DNA of 64,000 nt. Origin: Camelus bactrianus. Taxonomy: Eukaryota > Chordata > Mammalia > Artiodactyla > Camelidae. Location of the stretch: assembly GCF_048773025.1 (NCBI RefSeq), contig NC_133573.1, positions 6,401,001-6,465,000 on the forward strand, in the 5' to 3' direction. Below the pieces are notes generated by a model that was not told where the DNA came from, made no database searches, and saw nothing but the letters and a program-made list of their open reading frames with translations. Position numbers and translations under genes: made by a program. Positions 57,170-64,000 of the stretch are shown piece after piece; position 1 is the stretch's first letter; each line of letters begins with the position of its first letter.

Positions 57170-58379
57170 CTTCCCCCCCAAAAAAAGGGGAAAAAGAGTT
57201 AAAAAAAATTTCACTGGCAAGCCTGTGCGTAACTGTAGTGGGTTCATCTCATGGATTCTGACGTATCTGCTGTCTTCAGTAACTAAGCAAACACTGTGAA
57301 TGAAATTACAGAGCCGAGCCCAGGAATACATCTTTACCGTGAGCTCAGGGAGAGTTGCTCCAGCTTCTGCTCTGACAGACAAAGAGAATTATCTGCAAAT
57401 GTCTTGCTTATAATGGATATTTGGATATGGATAAGGGTATTCAGCAAGTGGATTTGCAAACCTCGTTATGGTGCAGTAATAATAAAACAATAAATCTAAC
57501 TATTAAAATAAATAGAGCCTTTCGGGGCTATTGAAATTAAATTTAAAACGAGAAGAAAAGCTGTACACGCTGTGTGTGTGTGTGTATGTGTGTGTGCATG
57601 CGTGCGTGCGCATGTATTTCTTCACAAGTTTTCAAACAGCAGTGGGAGAACCAAGTTCATGCACAGCCCAGGGAGCCCGTGTGAACAACATCCTTCATGT
57701 GGGTTTAATTTGCTTTGTAAATACAAGTGTAATTGGTATTTAAGGGGCCGCTCTAAATTGCCATCGCCCCCTCTGTCTGAGCGTGAGTAATCTAATTTTC
57801 CTGCAGAGCTTGTTGCAGTTTGACAGACAGGTCTCCGAGGACTGTCTCGTATGTTAGCATCCCTGAAAATGAGTCCTGAAGTATAGTCACACCCCCATGC
57901 ACGCGTGGAATCCCAATCACCCATGACTCAGAGATCCATTTGCCCTGTGTCTTGCTGCTGACGGATAATATATTCATTTGCTTCTGGCTAAAAAAAGAGA
58001 GAGAAAGAGAGAGCAAGAAAGCGCTGGTGCATATTGGTTGCATCCTAAAGCAGCTGTAACTGGGAGGAGTGATAACGCTGTATGGGCCACTGTCTTCCTC
58101 CTTCACTCCGCAGCCAACTGGAAAAAATGAACCCCCCAAACCATCAGGTGATCAAACTGTTTGCTCTCGTTAGAACAGGAAAATTAAAATCTAGCTCCTT
58201 GACAAAAAACGGAATCAGCTGGCAAGTGCCACTGAGTATTCTGGCTGAGCACTAAATATTAGCTGATTAAAATTACTCCCCAAAGGAAAAATGTTAGCTT
58301 TGCTGTCTAATTCTATTGTGTTTAAATAATATGAAGTACATATATATTCTGCTATATTTAGCTATTTAACATAAGAGTT
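57170..58379. other. candidate conserved non-coding block with a Z-DNA-type tract
   Basis: Repeat-free apart from the alternating tract at 57571-57617. Homeodomain-type words are frequent: GTTTAATTTGC near 57704, GTGTAATTGGTATTTAAG near 57727, GAGTAATCTAATTTTCC near 57784. CCATGACTCAG near 57920 resembles an AP-1/Maf site. Open frames of 100-115 codons on the minus strand (57622-58139) overlap one another and lack motifs. This is the most enhancer-like block in the window, on texture only. Confidence 0.3.
57571..57617. repeat. 47-bp alternating purine-pyrimidine tract
   Basis: TG units, then TATG, then GCATGCGTGCGTGCGCATG. Pyrimidine and purine alternate without a break over 47 bases, and the right part keeps several CpG/GC steps. 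Such tracts favour left-handed Z-DNA under supercoiling. Confidence 0.85.
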
Positions 58380-58490
58380 TATGAATAGATGTATGTATAT
58401 GCATGACTGGGACATTGTGCTGTACACCAGAAATTGACACATTGTAACTGACTGTACTTCAATCAAAAAAACAAAAACAAAAACATAGGT
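58380..58490 (+). repeat. L1 3' end of cetartiodactyl type, sense, short
   Basis: TTGTGCTGTACACCAGAAAT, TGACACATTGTAACTGACTG and TACTTCAATC are followed by a (CAAAAA)n-like tail. Only the last 100 bases were copied in. Low divergence indicates a fairly recent insertion. Confidence 0.8.
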
Positions 58491-59821
58491 GTTTAAAAAG
58501 CAAAATCACATGACAAAATGTCAGTGTTTAAAGGGTAGGATTAAGTCTACCTATGAAGAAGTTAGCCATAAGCAAATCTAAACTCCATTTTACAGAAGAG
58601 CATAAACAAGTTCCCATAGGTTCCACTCACTCCCTGTTTGTGAGATCATTTAAGGGGGAAGCCAGTCCTCCAGGAACTCAAGCTGCTACCTGCATTCAGT
58701 GCTGATAATAAGCTTTTTCCTGTGATTCCATAATTGGGTGTTTGATATTGCGGCATTAACGCTAAAAAGTCAAGGATTTTATTATGACAATTACATTCGA
58801 AAAAAATGTTTTCATGAGGATGCACTGATTTTGTTTTCTATGAGTAAGAACAGTTCATATAGTTGGATGACTGTACTTTATATACAACAGCTATTTTTGC
58901 TGAATAATTCCAGCTTTTGGAAATATCTAGAAAAGGATTGCTTTGTGTGATAAAGTGCACCTGCTCCATGTATAATGACATTTTTTATCCATTTTTTTTA
59001 AATCTCCCCAGACTATCTAGTAGATAATTGGTGCCCAATAAACTATCAGTTGAAATGGCAAATGAATCGAATTAGACAGGGAAAGTAAGATGCCTCACTG
59101 CACGCACTCCTTCACGATGTCCCAGAATATACTTAAAGCAACATGATTAAATTATGATTTACCAGACACTGGCTTTGAATTCATTAAAGGGAACTCACAT
59201 TCTGTGCGATGTCATCAAATGCCAAAGAACATGCTTTTCAATGGCCAAATGCTTTCCAATAGGGGAGGGTCACCACATGTCTTAGCTGGTTTTCCTGGGG
59301 GTCAGATGCACCTGCTCTTACCAAGTTGATCAGTCACTGTCCTCCATGGGGAATGTTAACCACCCTCCCCACTTAGCCTCTCACTCCAGAGTGAGTCTCA
59401 GAGACCAGAGTCTGGAACCTAGAGCCACCAGCATCTGACAGCACAGTAACTCATCTGTGACCCTGTATGAATGTAGCTGGCTGAGTGTGTTCCCTCCGGG
59501 AGAGAGCCCACACACAAGGAATTCCACACATGCATCTTGGTTTCCAGTTTAATAGCTCCCCCATTTCCATCATTACCTCTTCACCACACATACAACCACA
59601 AAGTATAAATGTGCATGTTTAAATGTCTGTGAGCACACATATATTTGCACCTATAAACTTCTCCTCTTTACAATTTCAAATTGCATTAAATCAAAATTGT
59701 GTAAAAAATGCCATCTCCTTTTATTCAAAAGGCCCAAGGACAATGTTGTGGCAGAAATAATGGTTTAGCGTGGAGATGAAAAAAGTGCAGGAATCATTTC
59801 AGAGTGAAAGAAAATTAAGCT
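58491..59821. other. mostly non-repetitive sequence, possible conserved block at 58690-59000
   Basis: At 58690-59000 the DNA is repeat-free with AT-core words (CCATAATTGGGTG, GACAATTACATTCG, TGAATAATTCC). A weak MIR/L2-like tail (TAGATAATTGGTGCCCAATA) lies near 59021-59042. The 70-codon frame at 58738-58950 is not recognisable. Confidence 0.35.
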
Positions 59822-60265
59822 TAAGATTTTTTTTTAATAGATGTGAAATTCACTTATGTTTATTTTAACAGAGTGAAGTTCACATAACATAAAAGTAACT
59901 GTATTAGAGTGTCCAGTTCACTGGCATATAGTACATTCAGAGTGTTATAAAAAAATCTATCTGGTTCTGAAACATTTCCATTTATTCCAAAGTAAAACTC
60001 TAAACCTATTAAAGAATCACTGCTCCTTCTCCTTCTCCGCTAATCTGCTTTCTGTCTCTATGTATGTGCCTATTGTCCAGACATTTCATAGAAATGGAAT
60101 CATACAATACATTGCCCTTTGTGTCTGGTTCTTTCACTTAGCATAATGTTTCCAAGGTCCATCTGTGCTGTAGCGTGCATCAGTGCTTCATTCTCTTTTT
60201 ATATATATTTTAATACTATTTCGTTGTATAGATCTACCACATTTTGCTTAATCATTCATCCATAA
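59822..60265 (-). repeat. ancient L1 3' region, antisense
   Basis: GAGTGTCCAGTTCACTGGCA, AATCTGCTTTCTGTCTCTAT, AAATGGAATCATACAATACA, TTCTTTCACTTAGCATAATG and TTCGTTGTATAGATCTACCA follow the reversed L1M 3' region in order. Confidence 0.75.
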
Positions 60266-60594
60266 AAATCATGTGTCTTTAAGGAGCCACAACCTGACAG
60301 TGGTTAAGAGAAAGGATTTGAAATCACACAGTTTAAATTTGAATTTCAGTTCTACTGACCACCAGCTGCACTGGGCCCCAAAGGATGACAGCATTACAGG
60401 GATGGTCCAAGGACTAAATGAGATGCTATGTTCAAACCCTTATTAGAGTCCTTGAGGTACTCTGCACTGCAATGTCGATTTGAGACTGCTTAAAATACAA
60501 AAATGTGACTTAAAAAATAATTTTGGGGGAAAAGAATAATCCATTATTATTTCAGCATTTACTTCCTTCTTTTTAATTTTTAAAAACTAATTTA
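60266..60594. other. MIR-like remnant and unique sequence
   Basis: TGACAGTGGTTAAGAGAAAG and GATTTGAAATCACACAGTTT near 60297-60350 are the left part of a sense MIR. TCCAAGGACTAAATGAGATG near 60404 fits its right part. The rest is T/A-rich. Confidence 0.5.
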
Positions 60595-60715
60595 GTGGAA
60601 ATGTAAATTGCTATAGCTGGTGTGGAAAACACAGTGGAGGTTCCTAAAAACTTAAAAAACAGAACTACCTTATGGTCCAACCATCCCACTTCCGGTATAC
60701 ATCCATTACAGAACA
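60595..60715 (+). repeat. L1 fragment, sense
   Basis: TGTGGAAAACACAGTGGAGG, TTCCTAAAAACTTAAAAAAC, AGAACTACCTTATGGTCCAA and CATCCCACTTCCGGTATACA match the junction of ORF2 and the 3' untranslated region of old L1 elements. Confidence 0.75.
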
Positions 60716-62129
60716 TACCAGTGCCTCTCTTGCTTGGGATTCAGAACAGCATGGCCTCTTACCTAAATGTCCCAGCTGGTTTCAAACATCTCCGGAGGCC
60801 TTACCTCTTGCCCTCTGTCCCCTTACAAAAGGTGGCTAGTCCCAAGGGGTACAGGTTCACAGGTTGTGGAGTGAATTTGGAGGATGCACAAGGCTTGGAA
60901 GTGAGGAGGGCGTTTGAATAGTACTTGGGAAAGTGAAACCACAAATTAATTAACTCATCTGTATGTTCTTCTCAGATAAATGTATGCAATAGAGTTTTGC
61001 TTCTTGTTCCCCCACAAGGCCCAGTGCCCGGTTTTCAACTCCCCTTCCTATTCCAATTTATGTTTGGAGAGTGAATCTGTGTACAAATTAACAAGGTGTT
61101 CACAGCAGTTGCCCTTGGTGTTGAGGACCATTTTGCAGCATTAAACAAATTTGATTAAGCTTAAATATGAATAGCTGTGGATACATATTAACTATAAGTG
61201 AAGTGTGGGGCCTTTGTCAATATTGGCAGAGAGGAGCCCTTGAGCACTAGAATTGAGAAAAGTTATATTTTCATAAAACTACTTAATAAGATTGAATTAA
61301 TTTTTTCAAGAAGTAAGAAAACATTCCAGGTTTATTTATACAATTTTAGCCTTTCATAGTATAATTTGTATTTTTTTAAATTTCTAATAGAAATCTTAAG
61401 GCACTTTAGAAGGAAAGGACTTTTCATTTTTCAATTTTTGTATTAATTTTAATTCTGTTTTTGATGAAAATATAAATTTTTTTCACTTTGAATATGATTG
61501 CATTTTATTTTTCAGTTTTGTGGCTCTTTATTATAGAACAAAAATTATATGACAAATTGTATTACAGAAATAGAGATTTTGCTGAAATTATGGCAATAAA
61601 AATCATTTATAGAATAATATTTATTAATTTGTGAATTATGTGCATCTTTGTTTTGTTACTTACATCCAAATATCACCACTCTATTATACTGAACACCTAG
61701 ATATATGTAATAATAATTAGTTCCTAAAGGTCCTAGAAGTCCCCTTTAATAATTTGCTGATTTCTATGCATATAAAATATGTTCATTTATTTGTCACTAT
61801 GGGTATCAATACAATATATTTTATTTCAACTTTTTTTCAGCATGAGTTATAATTGTAAATATTTAGTCATTCAGTATGTGGGACTCCATGTGTACTCTTA
61901 CCCCAGTCTCCAAAAATATTAGGGCAGGACATGAACTTACATGCCTTAAACCTTTGGAAACACTGAAATTGAAGATAAACTAAAATAACAAGATTTTAGG
62001 GACACTTCTCTCATTCAGTAAATTAAAATAAATAATCTCAAACTACTTTATGATTCTTTCATTTAAGACAGAAACATACATTACTGACTTTAAGCCAAGA
62101 ATATCTGAACCAGACTATTAAATTCCCAC
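60716..62129. other. AT-rich, no gene seen
   Basis: The 99-codon frame at 60622-60921 begins inside the L1 fragment and has no motif. From about 61250 the DNA is very AT-rich with T-runs and no recognised repeat order. Confidence 0.4.
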
Positions 62130-62890
62130 GTCTAATAACTTTAAAGTTTTTATTTCAAGTATACAGAAAAATAGGGGAAATAAACACTTAAATAGTCCCC
62201 ATCAATCCAGGTTCACCAAACCTGTTTTGCTGTATTTCTTTTAGACCTTTTTTCTTTTTGTTTATAAATAAAACATTATCAAATACTTTGTTTCTCCTTG
62301 TGTACCTCTAACCTGCCCAGCTCTCCTTGCTCCGTGCTGATCACTACCTTGAACTTGTGTTTATCATCTGTACGCATGTTTTTATGTTTCATGTTTTCAC
62401 TAGGTGCCCATATATCCATATACAACATAGTATTATTTTGCATGTTTTACATTTTTATCTAAAGGCATAATAACCACAAGTAGCTTTTCTTCACTTGTGA
62501 TCATGTTTTTAAGATTTATCCATGTTGTCACATATATTTATCACTTTTAAGTCTTGTATCACCCTCAATTTTTTTTTAACTCTACCACAATTTGTCAACT
62601 GTCTTACTGACAGACAAGTTTTCACTATTTTAAACAGCACTATGAGCTTCATTGTACATTCCTCCTTGGGTACATAAGAGAGGTTTTTCTATAGAGTGTG
62701 TATGTCTAGAAGGAGAATTGCTGGGTCCTTAGAAATATTTATCTGCAACTTTCCTAGCCATTACTAACCAATTTCCATTAGAGCTATATCCATTCATGCT
62801 CCCTTCACTAGGTCATGTGGGCTCAGTTACTCCAAACCCTCACTTACCGTTGGGTTTTTCAGACTTTTTAAAATTTTATTTTCCACCTTA
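62130..62890 (-). repeat. ancient L1 3' region, antisense
   Basis: ACAGAAAAATAGGGGAAATA, GTTTTTAAGATTTATCCATG, CACTATGAGCTTCATTGTAC, TAGAAGGAGAATTGCTGGGT and CCGTTGGGTTTTTCAGACTT are successive parts of the reversed L1M 3' region and late ORF2. Strongly diverged. Confidence 0.65.
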
Positions 62891-63579
62891 TTCTTGGCCT
62901 GTGACTATTTCCTTTATATTCTTTTCTACTAAATCCAGCATTTAAAAAGAAGATTTTACATTTCATCCAGCATCCCTAGGTGCTTGTGATGGGAGGACTT
63001 TTAGAAGGGCTCCTCAGTCATACTGCGTAAATCAAGTGTGTCAGTCAGAGAAAAGTCAGGAAACACAGATGTGGTGAATGTAGGGAACTGGTTACTAAAG
63101 AGACAGAAGACTGTGTAGAAGGAAGGAAATCCTGGAGCCACCAAAGAGGGAGCTCCCATCACCCCTGCTAGACCCCTGGGCTTGCACTGTCTCTGCATCA
63201 CTGGAGGGACCACTCAGCTTGTGCTGGGGCCGTGAAAAGGCATGGCTGTGGCTGTCTCTAGGAGCAGTGTGGCTGTGTTCTTCCTCTCACCTTCCAACCT
63301 TATGCCACTGTCTTCTATGGCAGAACATAATTAGAACCTCGGTCAAGCGTATAAGAAACATAGTTTGTTGGCTTTTAACCCCCTAAGCACAGAAAAGCAG
63401 GAATGGATTTAAGGACAAATGTCCAGCACACCAAATGATTTATTATTTTTTGCCCTCTGGAAGCTTTTAGTATGTCATATCTGACACTCTAAAATGTCAT
63501 AATGGTGTGCCTTTGTATAATACTCACTACAATAGCTGTTTGGTGGGCTATTCTGATGGGGAAACTCATGTAGTTTTAT
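62891..63579. other. no gene seen; possible unidentified old repeat at 63030-63420
   Basis: GTCAGAGAAAAGTCAGGAAA, GGAGCCACCAAAGAGGGAGC and CACCTTCCAACCTTATGCCA look like parts of an old interspersed repeat I cannot name. The remainder is unique-looking. Confidence 0.3.
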
Positions 63580-63960
63580 TATAGGAAAAAAATGAAGTAA
63601 GTAGAACTACATATGTCAGCACAAGTAAATACAAACATGAGGAAAAGCAAGTTTTAAAATATCATACATAATATGATAGCATTTATATGATGTTTGAATA
63701 CATGCAAATCAATATTATATATTGTTCATGGATACACTATTAGGTAATAAATCTAAAAAGGCGTAGAATGTTAGAACATCAATTATGATTATCTTTGCAA
63801 AGAAAATCGGGAAATGAGATTGGGAAGAGGTGTACGTGAAATGTCAGTTTGTACTGTGTTTTTTTTTTAAGCAAGGTGGTCATAGCATGGATATTTTCAT
63901 ATTATTATGTATAACAGTATCTCTGAAACATTTCATAGAAAAGAAGGGGAAAAAATAGAT
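63580..63960 (+). repeat. ancient L1-type 3' end, sense
   Basis: ATTGTTCATGGATACACTAT, GAGATTGGGAAGAGGTGTAC and ATCTCTGAAACATTTCATAG fit the last part of an old L1 3' untranslated region. A T-run lies at about 63861-63869. It runs close to the right edge. Confidence 0.5.
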
Positions 63961-64000
63961 TGAAAAATCAAGCTAGTTTCAAAAAATCAGGAATCCAGAA

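Noticed and set aside
57757-57780. CTCF site at CATCGCCCCCTCTGTCTG
   Set aside because: Only the CGCCCCCT core matches. The rest of the motif does not fit, so it is too weak to claim.
1-64000. CRISPR array, operon, phage or other prokaryotic system
   Set aside because: SINE, L1, L2, MIR and LTR content, splice sites and gene density are mammalian. The only short tandem arrays are minisatellites and microsatellites without unique spacers.
1-64000. a previously undescribed gene system
   Set aside because: Apart from one SIRP exon I found no recognisable coding sequence, no clustered genes and no structured RNA signal. The candidate non-coding blocks rest on texture only.

Overview
The window is mammalian genomic DNA, most likely from a camelid (alpaca, llama, vicuna or camel). 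The best clue is the short interspersed repeat at 1697-1793, 57041-57114 and (reversed) about 1102-1183. It is a tRNA-Ala-derived SINE with the camelid head GGTATAGCTCAGTGGTAGAG and the tail CAATCCCCAGTGCCTCC. L1 3' ends of the cetartiodactyl type (key words GCTGTACACCAGAAATT) at about 6360-6860, 45730-45905 and 58380-58490 agree with this. I see no ruminant BovB/BovA and no pig PRE1 repeats.

Only one piece of protein-coding sequence is recognisable. It is a single C1-set immunoglobulin exon of the SIRP (signal-regulatory protein) family on the minus strand at 623-943, flanked by good splice sites. Its last complete codon is TGA where the human SIRP exon has CGA, and I could find no partner V-set exon in the 63 kb upstream of it. 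It is therefore probably a pseudogene or orphan fragment at the edge of the SIRP cluster. A 16-bp GC-rich minisatellite (1-310) lies in the flanking intron.

The remaining 63 kb is a gene-poor stretch. About 3.2-12.5 kb holds mixed MIR, L2, an L1 tail and old LTRs. From 12.5 to 18.4 kb there are two 5'-truncated ancient L1 copies in the same orientation, the second split by an old MLT1-type LTR. From 18.4 to 24 kb the DNA is mostly unique. From 24 to 31 kb there are many MIR copies, one L2 and a GATA microsatellite. From 31 to 41 kb the DNA is mostly unique; it holds an AT-rich near-palindrome at 33.4-33.7 kb and several stretches that look like conserved non-coding DNA. From 41.6 to 43.7 kb there is a cluster of old LTR and MIR/L2 fragments. 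From 45.7 to 51.7 kb the DNA is mostly unique. From 51.8 to 56.2 kb there is one dispersed L2 copy in collinear blocks. From 57 to 59 kb there is a SINE, a Z-DNA-type repeat and unique DNA with homeodomain-like sites. From 59.8 kb to the end there are L1 3' ends in both directions and AT-rich DNA.

No complete gene, tRNA gene, CRISPR array or previously undescribed gene system could be supported. Because no other genes are present, joint action of genes cannot be described. The points most worth a second look are the SIRP exon with its boundary stop, the AT-rich palindrome and the candidate conserved non-coding blocks. Repeat-family names are from memory of consensus sequences, and repeat borders are approximate, usually within a few tens of bases.
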